The notes beneath the pieces were generated by a model. It worked only from the letters and a program-made list of their open reading frames with translations. It ran no database searches and had not been told where the DNA came from. The position numbers were made by a program, and so were the translations under genes. 64,000 nucleotides of DNA from Herbiconiux daphne. GTDB lineage: Bacteria > Actinomycetota > Actinomycetes > Actinomycetales > Microbacteriaceae. Every line of letters starts with the position of its first letter. The stretch's first letter is position 1. The stretch spans positions 1,031,370 through 1,095,369 of the forward strand of contig NZ_JANLCJ010000001.1 of the NCBI RefSeq assembly GCF_024979295.1, given 5' to 3'. This document shows, piece after piece, positions 27,931 through 38,550 of this stretch.

Positions 27931-30795
27931 ATGGCCACGAGTAGCAAGTCGACGCCCCGGTCTCGCGGGGCATCACCGGCGCGGGGGTCGGCCGCGAGCA
28001 CACGCAAGCCGGCCCAGCGCACCACCACGCAGAAGACCGTGAGATACCCGGTCGCCGACGAGAAGCGCGGCGGCAATGTCGTCGTGGGTGCCTGGATGGC
28101 GCTCGCCCACGTGGTGGGTGGGGCCGCCCGCGCCTTCGGCCCCGAGAAGCTCGCGAAAGACGAGCGGCGCGACGGGCTGCCCTTCCTCATCTTCGTGCTC
28201 GCCGTGGCCGGCGCCGTCGTCGAGTGGTTCCTCGCCTCGAACGCGGTGGCCATCGAGCTGAACGCGTGGACCTTCGGGGGGCTGTTCGGCCGGGTGTCCT
28301 ACGCGCTGCCGGTGATCATGCTGCTGTTGGCACTGTGGCTGTTCCGGCATCCGAGTTCCGTGCACGACAACGGGCGCATCGGCATCGGCCTGGCGGTGCT
28401 GCTCGTCTCGGTCTCGGGCCTCTGCCACGTGTTCGGCTCGGCGCCCGACCCGGCCGCGGGAATCGACAAGCTCGCCGTCGCGGGCGGCATCCTGGGCTGG
28501 ATCCTGGCGGCTCCGCTGATGGCGCTCATCACGCCGATCGGCGCCACGATCGTCATCGTCTTCTTCTTCGTGCTGTCGCTGTTCATCATCACGAAGACCC
28601 CGCCCAACAAGCTGGGCCGCCGCATGCGCGAGCTCTATGCCTACCTCTTCGGCGCTCCGGCTCCCGACGACGAACAACCCGCCCCGAAGGCCGACCGGGC
28701 GGCCAAGAAGCAGAGTGCCGACGAGCAGAACATGCTCGACCTCGAGGCCACCGAGGGCGACACCGATTCGCTGCCCTGGTGGCGGCGCAACAAGAGCCAA
28801 CGCGAGGTCGATCCCGCGTTCGACACCCCGTTGCTGACGCCGCAGGTGGTCGACCGCACCGCCAACGACGAGATCGACGGCGCGTTCGAGAGCGCCGCCG
28901 AGTTCGACTCCACCCAGATCGACTCCGCCCAGATCGACTCCGCCCAAATCGACTCCACCGAGAACTTCGGCAACCACCTGCTCGACGACATGGAGGCCGC
29001 CGAGCTCGCGATCAAGCGCGTCACGGGCGAGGTGCTGCCGGGCCGCCCGTCGGCCACGGGTCTGCTCGACGACTCGATGACCGAGGCGCTGCCGGCCTTC
29101 TCCGGCACGCCCATCCCCACCACCCCGATGTCGGCCACGACCGCGGGTGATGGGGCCGACGACGCCTTCACCCTCGCGGCGGCGGCCGAGCGGGATGCCG
29201 CGAACTATCGCCTCCCGGCGGCCTCGAGCCTCATTGCCGGGGGCCCGGCCAAGGCGCGGTCGGCCGTCAACGACGAGGTGGTGCGCGCCATCACCGACGT
29301 GCTCAAGCAGTTCAACGTCGACGCGACGGTCACGGGCTTCTCGCGCGGCCCCACCGTCACCCGCTACGAGATCGAGCTCGGCCCGGGCGTGAAGGTCGAG
29401 CGCGTCACGGCGCTGTCGAAGAACCTCGCCTACGCCGTGGCGTCGAACGAGGTGCGCATCCTGTCGCCCATCCCGGGGCGCAGCGCCATCGGCATCGAGA
29501 TCCCGAACGCCGACCGCGAGACCGTCGTGCTCGGCGACGTGCTGCGGTCGTCGAAGGCCATGAACGACACCCACCCGATGACCATCGGAGTCGGCAAAGA
29601 CGTCGAGGGCAAGTTCGTGCTCGCCAACCTCGCGAAGATGCCCCACCTGCTCGTGGCCGGGTCGACCGGCTCCGGCAAGTCGAGCTTCGTCAACTCGATG
29701 GTGACGTCGATCCTCATGCGGGCGAAGCCCAGCGAGGTGCGCATGGTGCTGATCGACCCCAAGCGCGTCGAGCTCACCGCCTATCAGGGTGTTCCCCACC
29801 TCATCACGCCCATCATCACGAACCCGAAGAAGGCGGCCGAGGCGCTGTCGTGGGTGGTGAAAGAGATGGACATGCGTTACGACGACCTCGAGAGCTTCGG
29901 CTTCCGTCACATCGACGACTTCAACCGCGCGGTCGTCAACAACGAGATCCAGCTCCCGCCGGCGAGCCAGCGCGTGCTGAAGCCCTACCCCTATCTGCTG
30001 GTGGTGGTCGACGAGTTGGCCGACCTGATGATGGTGGCCCCGCGTGACGTCGAAGACTCGATCGTGCGCATCACGCAGCTCGCGCGCGCATCCGGAATCC
30101 ACCTCGTGCTCGCGACCCAGCGGCCCTCGGTCGACGTGGTCACGGGTCTCATCAAGGCCAACGTGCCCTCGCGACTCGCGTTCGCCGTCACGAGCGTCAC
30201 CGACTCGCGCGTCATCCTCGACCAGCCCGGGGCCGACAAGCTGATCGGCCAGGGCGACGCGCTGTTCCTGCCGATGGGCTCGTCGAAGTCGATCCGTGTG
30301 CAGGGCGCCTGGGTCACCGAGGCCGAGATCGCGAAGGTCGTCGAGCACGTCACCCGCCAGGCGCGCCCCGAATACCGCTCCGACGTGGCGGTCACGGCCG
30401 AGAAGAAGCAGATCGACTCCGACATCGGCGACGACCTCGAGGTGCTGCTCGCGGCCGCCGAGCTCGTCGTCAACACCCAGTTCGGGTCGACCTCGATGCT
30501 GCAGCGCAAGCTGAAGGTCGGGTTCGCCAAGGCCGGGCGTCTGATGGACCTCCTCGAGTCGCGCGAGATCGTCGGCCCGTCAGAGGGCTCGAAGGCGCGA
30601 GACGTGCTCGTCACCGCCGACCAGCTGCCGCAGGTGCTCGCCATGATCCGCGGTGAAGGGCCCTCGGGCGGCACGTCATCGGCCGGTGCCGGCGGCGGTG
30701 CCCCGTCACCGGTGTCGCCGCGCGACGACGACCGTTACGCTGAAGACGAGGAGTCTTCGAGCGAGGATGCCTGGCAGTTGACCGGCAGGGAGTGA
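27931..30795 (+). CDS. ftsK: DNA translocase FtsK
   Basis: The 954-residue septum-located motor moves chromosome ends at division. The basic N-terminus is followed by about four membrane segments (residues about 85-225) and a long acidic, low-complexity linker that contains four 15-base tandem repeats. The motor domain has Walker [15 protein letters not shown] near residue 575 and [13 protein letters not shown] as Walker [16 protein letters not shown] is also conserved. A C-terminal gamma winged helix ([24 protein letters not shown]) reads KOPS-type sites. An Arg/Asp-rich tail follows. The downstream pgsA starts 4 bases after the stop. Confidence 0.96.
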   Translation: MATSSKSTPRSRGASPARGSAASTRKPAQRTTTQKTVRYPVADEKRGGNVVVGAWMALAHVVGGAARAFGPEKLAKDERRDGLPFLIFVLAVAGAVVEWFLASNAVAIELNAWTFGGLFGRVSYALPVIMLLLALWLFRHPSSVHDNGRIGIGLAVLLVSVSGLCHVFGSAPDPAAGIDKLAVAGGILGWILAAPLMALITPIGATIVIVFFFVLSLFIITKTPPNKLGRRMRELYAYLFGAPAPDDEQPAPKADRAAKKQSADEQNMLDLEATEGDTDSLPWWRRNKSQREVDPAFDTPLLTPQVVDRTANDEIDGAFESAAEFDSTQIDSAQIDSAQIDSTENFGNHLLDDMEAAELAIKRVTGEVLPGRPSATGLLDDSMTEALPAFSGTPIPTTPMSATTAGDGADDAFTLAAAAERDAANYRLPAASSLIAGGPAKARSAVNDEVVRAITDVLKQFNVDATVTGFSRGPTVTRYEIELGPGVKVERVTALSKNLAYAVASNEVRILSPIPGRSAIGIEIPNADRETVVLGDVLRSSKAMNDTHPMTIGVGKDVEGKFVLANLAKMPHLLVAGSTGSGKSSFVNSMVTSILMRAKPSEVRMVLIDPKRVELTAYQGVPHLITPIITNPKKAAEALSWVVKEMDMRYDDLESFGFRHIDDFNRAVVNNEIQLPPASQRVLKPYPYLLVVVDELADLMMVAPRDVEDSIVRITQLARASGIHLVLATQRPSVDVVTGLIKANVPSRLAFAVTSVTDSRVILDQPGADKLIGQGDALFLPMGSSKSIRVQGAWVTEAEIAKVVEHVTRQARPEYRSDVAVTAEKKQIDSDIGDDLEVLLAAAELVVNTQFGSTSMLQRKLKVGFAKAGRLMDLLESREIVGPSEGSKARDVLVTADQLPQVLAMIRGEGPSGGTSSAGAGGGAPSPVSPRDDDRYAEDEESSSEDAWQLTGRE
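28906..28965 (+). repeat. Four 15-base tandem repeats inside ftsK linker
   Basis: Units GACTCCACCCAGATC, GACTCCGCCCAGATC, GACTCCGCCCAAATC and GACTCCACCGAGAAC encode repeated D-S-(T/A)-Q-I. The in-frame length means copy-number change would only lengthen or shorten the disordered linker. Confidence 0.9.
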
Positions 30796-30799
30796 GCAC

Positions 30800-31408
30800 G
30801 TGACGGAGAGCAACGGAGCCGGGGCGGCACCGCCGAGGCCGAGCAACTTCAACCTCCCGAACGCCATCACCATCGTGCGCATCATCCTGGCGCCGGTCTT
30901 CTTCGTGATGCTGCTGGTCGACAACGGCGCCGACGGCGGTCTGCGCTGGGCGGCCGCGGTGCTGTTCATCCTCGCCATCGCGACCGACGGCATCGACGGG
31001 CACATCGCGCGCAGCCGCAACCTCGTCACCGATCTCGGCAAGCTGCTCGACCCGATCGCCGACAAGGTGCTGACCGGTGCGGCCCTCATCGGCCTCTCGA
31101 TCCTCGCCGAACTGCCGTGGTGGGTCACCATCGTCATCCTGGTGCGCGAGGTCGGCATCACCGTCTGGCGATTCGTGCAACTGAGCGACCGGGTCATCCC
31201 GGCGTCGCGGGGCGGCAAGCTGAAGACGCTGGTGCAGTCGATCGCCATCTCGCTCGCCCTGCTGCCGTTCCCGGCACTCCTCGGCGACTGGGTGAACTGG
31301 GTGAACGCCGTCTTCATGGCGCTGGCGCTGATCCTCACGGTGGTCACGGGCATCGACTACCTCGTTCAGGCCTGGCGCCTGAACCGCACTCCGCCGGCCC
31401 GGCCATGA
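30800..31408 (+). CDS. pgsA: CDP-diacylglycerol-glycerol-3-phosphate 3-phosphatidyltransferase
   Basis: The 202-residue integral membrane enzyme makes phosphatidylglycerophosphate for phosphatidylglycerol and cardiolipin. The CDP-alcohol phosphotransferase signature D-G-x2-D-G-x2-A-R-x8-G-x3-D-x3-D is complete in DGIDGHIARSR and GKLLDPIAD. Several hydrophobic segments flank it. The start is GTG 30800, four bases after the ftsK stop, and the stop overlaps cinA by ATGA. Confidence 0.93.
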   Translation: MTESNGAGAAPPRPSNFNLPNAITIVRIILAPVFFVMLLVDNGADGGLRWAAAVLFILAIATDGIDGHIARSRNLVTDLGKLLDPIADKVLTGAALIGLSILAELPWWVTIVILVREVGITVWRFVQLSDRVIPASRGGKLKTLVQSIAISLALLPFPALLGDWVNWVNAVFMALALILTVVTGIDYLVQAWRLNRTPPARP

Positions 31409-31920
31409 CCGACCAGCCCGTCGGCCGAGGGATGCCGCCCGGCGACTCGGCGGCCGCGCGCATCGTCTCGGCCCTCACCACGAGTCACACGACGATCGCG
31501 GTGGCGGAGTCGCTGACCGGCGGTCTGCTGACCGCCGAACTCGTGTCGGTGCCCGGCGCATCCGCCGTCTTGGTCGGCGGAATAGTCGCCTACGACACGG
31601 AGTTGAAGCACACCGTGCTCGGCGTCGATGCCGAGGTCCTGGCCGCGCACGGCCCGGTGCATCCGGATGTCGCGATGCAGATGGCCGTGGGCGTGCGCAG
31701 TGCCCTCGCGGTGCGCGGCGAGCCCGCTCACATCGGCATCGCGACCACGGGCGTCGCGGGGCCGGACTCCCAGGGCGGTCAGCCGCCGGGAACGGTGTTC
31801 ATCGGCCTGGCGATCGGGGGAGACGTGCGCAGTCACGCCCTCCGGCTGAGCGGCGATCGAGCGGCCGTCAGAGCCGAATCGGTGCGGCTCGCGCTCGCCC
31901 TTCTCGAGGAATCGTTGTGA
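31405..31920 (+). CDS. CinA-type nicotinamide-nucleotide amidohydrolase
   Basis: The 171-residue protein is a stand-alone CinA C-terminal (PncC) domain: VAESLTGGLLTAELVSVPGAS, GGIVAYDTELKHTVLGV, and the phosphate-binding block IATTGVAGPDSQGGQPPGTVFIGL. The N-terminal CinA (MoCF-like) domain is absent, as in many actinobacteria. The family deamidates nicotinamide mononucleotide. Placement between pgsA and clgR/recA is conserved. Confidence 0.92.
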   Translation: MTDQPVGRGMPPGDSAAARIVSALTTSHTTIAVAESLTGGLLTAELVSVPGASAVLVGGIVAYDTELKHTVLGVDAEVLAAHGPVHPDVAMQMAVGVRSALAVRGEPAHIGIATTGVAGPDSQGGQPPGTVFIGLAIGGDVRSHALRLSGDRAAVRAESVRLALALLEESL

Positions 31921-32085
31921 ACCTGGGCGCCGGGAATGAAGCGCGTTTCGATCTCGTTACATCTGATGTCATTCACAAGATATGTCCAGTCCCAGTCGTT
32001 TAGAGTTTCTGCTACGAACCAAAGCCGAGCAGCGGTTCGCAGAGCCACTCGAATATGACCGTGACGGGAACGCAAGGAGGGTCCA
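31921..32085 (+). promoter_or_regulatory. clgR upstream region
   Basis: The 165-base gap holds a TAGAGT -10-like hexamer (32001-32006) and an inverted repeat CGAACC (32015-32020) / GGTTCG (32034-32039) with a 13-base spacer between it and the start. The repeat could be an operator, but I could not match it to the known ClgR site. AAGGAGG at 32074-32080 serves the GTG start. Confidence 0.35.
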
Positions 32086-32394
32086 GTGATTCTAGTTCGT
32101 CAGGAAATCGGCGACGTGCTTCGGGACTTCCGCCTGCAGAAGGGCCGCACCCTTCGTCAAGTGGCAAGTAAAGCGAGCGTCGCCCTCGGCTACCTGAGCG
32201 AGGTCGAGCGAGGCCAGAAAGAGGCTTCGAGCGAGATCCTCGCTTCGGTCGCCGAAGCGCTCGACACCCCGATCTCCGTCATCATGCGTGAGGTCGGCGA
32301 TCGTCTCGCCGTCGTCGAGGGAATCGACCCGATTCCCGACACCATCCCCGACGAGTTCGTCGCAGATTTCGACGCAGACCTCGTCGCCCGGTGA
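32086..32394 (+). CDS. clgR: ClgR-like XRE family transcriptional regulator
   Basis: The 102-residue protein has a Cro/CI-type helix-turn-helix at about residues 10-65 (GDVLRDFRLQKGRTLRQVASKASVALGYLSEVERG). The acidic tail ends EFVADFDADLVAR. The size, the sequence SEVERGQKEASSEILASVAEAL, and the location between cinA and DUF3046-recA match actinobacterial ClgR, which activates clp protease and other stress genes. GTG 32086 has a strong AAGGAGG 5 bases upstream. Confidence 0.87.
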   Translation: MILVRQEIGDVLRDFRLQKGRTLRQVASKASVALGYLSEVERGQKEASSEILASVAEALDTPISVIMREVGDRLAVVEGIDPIPDTIPDEFVADFDADLVAR

Positions 32395-32395
32395 C

Positions 32396-32623
32396 GTGCG
32401 GCTGAGCGAATTCCGCCAGGCGATCGCCGACGAGTTCGGCATCGCATACGGTCAGGTTCTGACCAATGATCTCGTTCTGGCCGAGCTCGGTGATCGCACC
32501 GCAGATCAGGCTCTGAAATCAGGCATCGCTCCGCGAGAGGTGTGGCTCGCGGTCTGCCGATCGGCGGATGTTCCGCCGGCGCGATGGCACGGAGCCGGTC
32601 TACCGGCACAACCCCGACGGTGA
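32396..32623 (+). CDS. DUF3046 family protein
   Basis: This is a 75-residue protein of unknown function. It begins MRLSEFRQAIADEFG from GTG 32396 and contains the family blocks LVLAELGDRTADQAL and PREVWLAVCRSADVPPARWHG. It starts one base after the clgR stop, so it is coupled to clgR, and a strong terminator follows 6 bases after its stop. The clgR-DUF3046-recA order is widely kept in actinobacteria. Confidence 0.9.
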   Translation: MRLSEFRQAIADEFGIAYGQVLTNDLVLAELGDRTADQALKSGIAPREVWLAVCRSADVPPARWHGAGLPAQPRR

Positions 32624-32629
32624 AACTGT

Positions 32630-32657
32630 CCCCCCGGCTCCGGCCGGGGGGATTTTT
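32630..32657 (+). terminator. Rho-independent terminator of the pgsA-cinA-clgR-DUF3046 unit
   Basis: A 9-bp stem CCCCCCGGC / GCCGGGGGG with a TCCG loop is followed by A and five T. It insulates recA from upstream transcription. Confidence 0.92.
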
Positions 32658-32734
32658 CGTGTGCGCGCCGGGCGGCGTTCGGCCGCATTCGGGCGATCCC
32701 GCTCGTGTCTTCGCGGGGACACGCCGCGCTGCTA

Positions 32735-32763
32735 TCGAATATATGTTCGGTCTTCGGTAGTGT
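32735..32763 (+). promoter_or_regulatory. LexA (SOS) box and -10 element of recA
   Basis: TCGAATATATGTTCGG (32735-32750) fits the actinobacterial LexA consensus TCGAAC-N4-GTTCGA with two changes. It covers the -35 region of a promoter whose -10 is TAGTGT (32758-32763). The resulting recA leader is about 200 bases long. The rest of the 342-base gap shows TTCTCCACAG at 32790-32799 and no gene. Confidence 0.8.
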
Positions 32764-32965
32764 TCTGCACATCGAGAGAGTCGAAGAAGTTCTCCACAGA
32801 TCGGATGCCGCCTGACCCAGTGTCGGTCGTCCTGTCTACCGTGGTTCTTGTTCGACACTCTCGAAAACGCCTTGTCGTTGCCGCCTGAGAAATCGGACGC
32901 ACACGACAGCCTGTGGGCACACCGACGCCGCCGTTCCGGCCGCACACCGATAGAAGGAGACCGAA

Positions 32966-34063
<1,098 letters not shown>

Positions 34064-34069
34064 GTTCCG

Positions 34070-34981
34070 ATGAACGACATCATCAGCCTGGACTCGGTGC
34101 GTCGAGGGCGCGGTCGCGCCGCGGCGCCCCGGTCCGGCGCTGAGGTGGAGCTCGACGCGGGTCGGCCGGCGAACCCGGCCGACGCGGGCGCGCACGAGAG
34201 TGCGTCGCCCGGGAGTGCGTCGCCTGAGGAGTGGTACACCGGGCCGAGCGACGCGCCGGCTCCGGCGTCACCGCGCTCGGGCAACCACCCGGCCGGGCGA
34301 GCGCGTTCGGTGGCGAAGCCACCGGCCGACCTGCGCCCGGCGCATGAGACCCCGGTGCAAGAGTCACAGGTGCATGAATCCCCGGTGCATCAATCCCAGG
34401 CCGAGCCGGCGACACGTCCGGCCGCTCTCTCGGTGGTCTCGTCGCTCGCTCCCGTGGTCGAGCTCCCGGTCGTGCCCGAAATGAGCGACGAAGAGCGCCT
34501 CGAGCGAGTGAGCGACACCGTGATCCGGGCTCTCGGTCGGCGTCAGCTCTCCGCCGACGAGACGCACTCGCTGTTGATGGCTCAGGGTGCGTCCGACGAA
34601 GAGGCGGTGGTGTTGATCGCCCGCTACGAAGAGCTCGGCTACCTCGACGACCTCGCGCTGGCCGAGTCGCTGGTCGAGCGTCTGAGCGAGCGCAACCACA
34701 AGAGTCGTGCGGTGATCGCCCGCGAGCTGCACGCCCGCAAGATCCCCTCGGCATACGTCGACGCGGCGCTCGAGCAGCTCGACGACGACGAGGAGTTCGA
34801 CCGTGCACTCGAGGCGGCCCTGAAGCGTGCCGGGCAGTTGTCGTCCTATGACCACGCGACCGCGGAGCGCCGTTTGATGGGCTTTCTCGCGCGCCGCGGC
34901 TACGCCTCGGCGGTGGTGCGGGAGGTCACGAGACGAGCGCTGGCCGAACGCAAGGGGTCGGGCGGGCCGCGGTTCCGCTGA
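34070..34981 (+). CDS. recX: Regulatory protein RecX with long disordered N-terminus
   Basis: This 303-residue protein has the RecX domain only in about residues 140-303 (DEERLERVSDTVIRALGRRQLSADETHSLL, ARYEELGYLDDLALAESLV, RELHARKIPSAYVDAALE, FLARRGYASAVVREVTRRAL). The domain caps and disassembles RecA filaments. The first 135 residues are Pro/Ala/Ser-rich and contain repeated V(Q/H)ES-type units (PVQESQVHESPVHQSQ). Typical RecX proteins have 150-200 residues. It is in an operon with recA, so it is SOS co-induced. Confidence 0.92.
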   Translation: MNDIISLDSVRRGRGRAAAPRSGAEVELDAGRPANPADAGAHESASPGSASPEEWYTGPSDAPAPASPRSGNHPAGRARSVAKPPADLRPAHETPVQESQVHESPVHQSQAEPATRPAALSVVSSLAPVVELPVVPEMSDEERLERVSDTVIRALGRRQLSADETHSLLMAQGASDEEAVVLIARYEELGYLDDLALAESLVERLSERNHKSRAVIARELHARKIPSAYVDAALEQLDDDEEFDRALEAALKRAGQLSSYDHATAERRLMGFLARRGYASAVVREVTRRALAERKGSGGPRFR

Positions 34982-35055
34982 GCACGCGCGCGCCGCGCGA
35001 GCTGCGCGATCGAGCTGGCCGATGCAGGCTGCACGAGGCATCCGGTCGCTGTTCG

Positions 35056-35061
35056 TAGAAT
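35056..35061 (+). promoter_or_regulatory. -10 element of miaB
   Basis: TAGAAT lies 9 bases before the ATG at 35071. No Shine-Dalgarno sequence is visible. Confidence 0.45.
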
Positions 35062-35070
35062 GGACCCACC

Positions 35071-36684
35071 ATGAGCACTGTCAGCGAAGCCCCGACGATC
35101 ATCGAGACGTCTGATGCGTCTCGCGACGCATCCGGTCGCGCCCGCACCTACGAGGTGCGCACCTTCGGCTGTCAGATGAACGTGCACGACTCCGAGCGCC
35201 TGAGCGGATCGCTCGAAGCGGCCGGCTATGTGAAGGCCGACGGGGTCGAAGCCGACGTCGTGGTCATCAACACCTGCGCGGTGCGGGAGAACGCCGACAA
35301 CAAGCTCTACGGCAACCTCGGGCACCTCGCGTCGGTCAAGCGCCGCCACGCCGGCATGCAGATCGCGGTGGGCGGCTGTCTGGCCCAGAAAGACAAGAAC
35401 GTCATCCTCGACAAGGCGCCGTGGGTCGACGTGGTCTTCGGCACCCACAACATGGGAGCCCTGCCGAGCCTGCTCGAGCGGGCGCGGCACAACGACGAAG
35501 CGCAGATCGAGATTCTCGAGGCGCTCGAGACCTTCCCGTCCACGCTGCCCACGAAGCGCGACTCTACCTACAGCGGGTGGGTGTCGATCTCGGTGGGCTG
35601 CAACAACACCTGCACGTTCTGCATCGTGCCGTCGCTGCGCGGCAAAGAGAAAGACCGCCGGCCCGGTGAGGTGCTCGGCGAGATCCAGTCGCTCGTCGAC
35701 GACGGCGCCATCGAGGTCACCCTGCTCGGCCAGAACGTCAACTCCTACGGCGTCGAGTTCGGCGACCGTCTCGCCTTCGGAAAGCTGTTGCGTGCCGCCG
35801 GCCAGATCGAGGGCCTCGAGCGCATCCGTTTCACCAGCCCCCACCCGGCCGCGTTCACCGACGACGTGATCGACGCGATGGCCGAGACGCCGGCGGTGAT
35901 GCCGCAGCTGCACATGCCGCTGCAGTCCGGCTCCGACCGCATCCTGCGGGCGATGCGGCGCTCCTACCGTTCCGAGAAGTTCCTCGGCATCCTCGACCGG
36001 GTGCGCGCCAAGATGCCCGACGCCGCCATCAGCACCGACATCATCGTCGGCTTCCCGGGCGAGACCGAGGCCGACTTCCTCGAGACGATGCGGGTCGTCG
36101 AGCAGGCGCGCTTCGCGTCGGCGTTCACCTTCCAGTACTCGATCCGGCCGGGCACCCCGGCGGCGACGCTGCCCGACCAGGTGCCCCACGATGTTGTACA
36201 GGAGCGCTACGAGCGCCTAGCGGCCCTGCAGGAGCGCATCTCGCTCGAAGAGAACCAGAAGCTCATCGGCCGCCAGGTCGAACTGGTCGTCGCCAACGGC
36301 GAAGGCCGCAAAGACTCGGCCACACACCGCCTGAGCGGTCGCGCGCGCGACAGCCGGCTCGTGCACTTCGAACTCCCCGAGGGGTCGGCGAGGCCCCGAC
36401 CGGGTGACGTGGTGACGGTCACCGTGACCCAGGCCGCTCCGTTCCACCTCATCGCCGACAGCGACGGCTCCCCGCTCGTCGTTCGCGCCACCCGCGCGGG
36501 CGACGCCTGGGACCGCGCAGACGCCGAGTCGTGCGGGGTGCCCGCTTCGACCACCGGTGCGACGGCCACCACCCCGGGCCGCGTGTCGCTCGGCCTGCCG
36601 ACCCTGCGTGTCGGCCCGGCGACGCCGTCGCCCGACCGTGTGGCCACGGTGCCGATCTACAGTTCGAACGACGACCTTCGCTGA
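35071..36684 (+). CDS. miaB: tRNA-2-methylthio-N6-dimethylallyladenosine synthase
   Basis: The 537-residue radical SAM methylthiotransferase modifies A37 of tRNAs. The N-terminal UPF0004 domain has the cluster cysteines in [21 protein letters not shown] and GGCLAQK. The radical SAM motif is [22 protein letters not shown], with the CxxxCxxC spacing. A TRAM domain follows around residues 390-470. The last 65 or so residues after the TRAM domain are a Pro/Thr/Ala-rich extension. miaA, the preceding step in the same tRNA modification, begins 7 bases downstream. Confidence 0.95.
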   Translation: MSTVSEAPTIIETSDASRDASGRARTYEVRTFGCQMNVHDSERLSGSLEAAGYVKADGVEADVVVINTCAVRENADNKLYGNLGHLASVKRRHAGMQIAVGGCLAQKDKNVILDKAPWVDVVFGTHNMGALPSLLERARHNDEAQIEILEALETFPSTLPTKRDSTYSGWVSISVGCNNTCTFCIVPSLRGKEKDRRPGEVLGEIQSLVDDGAIEVTLLGQNVNSYGVEFGDRLAFGKLLRAAGQIEGLERIRFTSPHPAAFTDDVIDAMAETPAVMPQLHMPLQSGSDRILRAMRRSYRSEKFLGILDRVRAKMPDAAISTDIIVGFPGETEADFLETMRVVEQARFASAFTFQYSIRPGTPAATLPDQVPHDVVQERYERLAALQERISLEENQKLIGRQVELVVANGEGRKDSATHRLSGRARDSRLVHFELPEGSARPRPGDVVTVTVTQAAPFHLIADSDGSPLVVRATRAGDAWDRADAESCGVPASTTGATATTPGRVSLGLPTLRVGPATPSPDRVATVPIYSSNDDLR

Positions 36685-36691
36685 CGGTCGC

Positions 36692-37654
36692 ATGACCGCC
36701 CCCTTCGGCCCGTCGTCGGGGGCCGACCCCGCACGCCGCCCCGAGGTGATCGCCGTGGTCGGCGCCACGGGCACCGGAAAGTCCGACCTCTCGCTCGACC
36801 TCGCCGACGCGCTGGCGGCATCCGGTCGCTCGGCAGAGATCGTCAACGCCGACGCCATGCAGCTCTACCGGGGCATGGACATCGGCACCGCCAAGCTCCA
36901 CGTCGCCGAACGCCGCGGCGTGCCCCATCACCTGCTCGACGTGCTCGAGGTCACCGACGAGGCCTCCGTCGCGGCCTACCAGCGTCACACCCGCGCCGCC
37001 GTCGACGGCATCCTCGAGCGGGGCGCCGTTCCGATCGTCGTCGGCGGGTCGGGGCTCTACGTCTCGTCGGTCATCTTCGACTTCCAGTTCCCCGCGCGTG
37101 ACGATGCCGTCCGCGCCCGCCTCGAGAACGAGCTCGACGAGGCCGGCCCTCGTGCCCTCTACGACCGGCTCAAGGCGATCGACCCCGCGGCGGCGGCATC
37201 CATCGGCCAGTTCAACGGGCGTCGGATCGTGCGCGCACTCGAGGTGGTCGAGATCACGGGCACGCCGGTCACCGGCAGCCTCCCCGAGGCGCCGGTGCCA
37301 TGGCGGCCGACCGCGATCGTGCGGCTCGGCATGGAGCGCAGCGAACTCGTTCCGCGCCTCGACGCCCGCGTGCAGCGCATGTGGGCCGACGGGCTGGTCG
37401 GCGAGGTCGAAGCACTGCTCGACGAAGGCCTCCGCGACGGCACGACGGCTGCCCGGGCCATCGGCTACGCCCAGGCCCTGGCCGAGTTCGACGGCCGGAT
37501 GTCGCGAGCCGACGCCATCGCCGAAGCCCAGGCCCTGACCCGGCGCTACGCCCGTCGGCAGGTCAGCTGGTTCAAACGCTATCCGGGCGCGATCGACGCC
37601 GATTCGCTCGACGCGGACAGCGTGCAGGCCGCCATCCGGGCAGCCATAGACTGA
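36692..37654 (+). CDS. miaA: tRNA dimethylallyltransferase
   Basis: The 320-residue enzyme isopentenylates A37 of tRNA, making the substrate of MiaB. The N-terminal P-loop is [57 protein letters not shown] and [13 protein letters not shown] near the end are all family blocks. ATG 36692 is used; earlier in-frame codons lie inside miaB. The dapF promoter hexamer overlaps its stop codon. Confidence 0.96.
   Translation: MTAPFGPSSGADPARRPEVIAVVGATGTGKSDLSLDLADALAASGRSAEIVNADAMQLYRGMDIGTAKLHVAERRGVPHHLLDVLEVTDEASVAAYQRHTRAAVDGILERGAVPIVVGGSGLYVSSVIFDFQFPARDDAVRARLENELDEAGPRALYDRLKAIDPAAAASIGQFNGRRIVRALEVVEITGTPVTGSLPEAPVPWRPTAIVRLGMERSELVPRLDARVQRMWADGLVGEVEALLDEGLRDGTTAARAIGYAQALAEFDGRMSRADAIAEAQALTRRYARRQVSWFKRYPGAIDADSLDADSVQAAIRAAID
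37647..37652 (+). promoter_or_regulatory. -10 element of dapF
   Basis: TAGACT, overlapping the end of miaA, is 6 bases before the dapF ATG at 37659. dapF could therefore be read both from miaB and from its own leaderless start. Confidence 0.45.
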
Positions 37655-37658
37655 ATTC

Positions 37659-38540
37659 ATGCCAGCCGATCTGCACTTCACCAAGGGCCAGGGCACGGGA
37701 AACGACTTCGTGCTCTTCACCGATCCCGACGGCGAAGTCGACCTCAGCCCCAGCCAGATCGCGGCGATCTGCGACCGGCATTTCGGCGTCGGCGCCGACG
37801 GCATCCTGCGGGCCGTGCGCTCGCGCAGCCTCGAGGCCGGCGCGGCAGCCCTGGCCGAAGACGAGTCGGCTGAGTGGTTCATGGACTACCACAACGCCGA
37901 CGGATCGCTCTCGGAGATGTGCGGCAACGGCATCCGGGTCTACACCCGCTACCTGCTCGACAACGGCCTGGCGACGCTCGCCCCCGGCGAGACGCTCGTC
38001 ATCGGCACCCGCGGCGGTGTGCGCGACGTGCAGCTCAACAAACTGGGCTTCCAGGTCGACCTCGGCCGCTGGCGTCTCGACGGCGGCGAGCCGCTCGTTC
38101 GCGCCAAGAACCTGCAGGTCGCGCGGCCGGGCCTCGGCATCAACGTGGGCAACCCCCACGTTGTGGTGGCTCTCGCCGACGACGCCGAGCTCGACGAGGC
38201 CGATCTGTCGTTCATCCCGCACCTCGAACCCGCGCCGGCCGACGGCGCCAATGTGGAGTTCGTGGTGCCGGGCGATCCGCTCGTGCGCGACGGCGTCGGT
38301 CACATCCGCATGCGCGTGCACGAGCGGGGGAGCGGCGAGACGCTCTCCTGCGGCACCGGTGCTGCGGCGGCCGCGCTCGCGACGCGGCACTGGGCGGGAG
38401 CCGGTGCTCCCAACAACTGGAGTGTCAGCGTTCCGGGCGGTGTCGTCGGCGTGCGCATGTTCCCTACCGAAGACGGCGAGCACGTCGCCCTGTCGGGCCC
38501 GGCCGAGCTCGTCTACGAGGGCGACCTCGCCATCGCCTAG
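37659..38540 (+). CDS. dapF: Diaminopimelate epimerase
   Basis: The 293-residue cofactor-independent epimerase converts LL- to meso-diaminopimelate for lysine and cell-wall synthesis. Both active-site cysteines are visible: [16 protein letters not shown] near residue 88 and [17 protein letters not shown] near residue 230. The N-terminal block [14 protein letters not shown] is typical. It converges closely (10 bases) with the methyltransferase gene. Confidence 0.96.
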   Translation: MPADLHFTKGQGTGNDFVLFTDPDGEVDLSPSQIAAICDRHFGVGADGILRAVRSRSLEAGAAALAEDESAEWFMDYHNADGSLSEMCGNGIRVYTRYLLDNGLATLAPGETLVIGTRGGVRDVQLNKLGFQVDLGRWRLDGGEPLVRAKNLQVARPGLGINVGNPHVVVALADDAELDEADLSFIPHLEPAPADGANVEFVVPGDPLVRDGVGHIRMRVHERGSGETLSCGTGAAAAALATRHWAGAGAPNNWSVSVPGGVVGVRMFPTEDGEHVALSGPAELVYEGDLAIA

Positions 38541-38550
38541 CGGCTCAGCT

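Noticed and set aside
25775..28003. 742-codon minus-strand open frame across dapA, rnj and ftsK
   Set aside because: Antisense shadow of dapA/rnj; composition is typical of a non-coding frame.
32015..32039. ClgR operator upstream of clgR
   Set aside because: The CGAACC/GGTTCG inverted repeat does not match the spacing or sequence of the known ClgR site; kept only as a weak candidate repeat.
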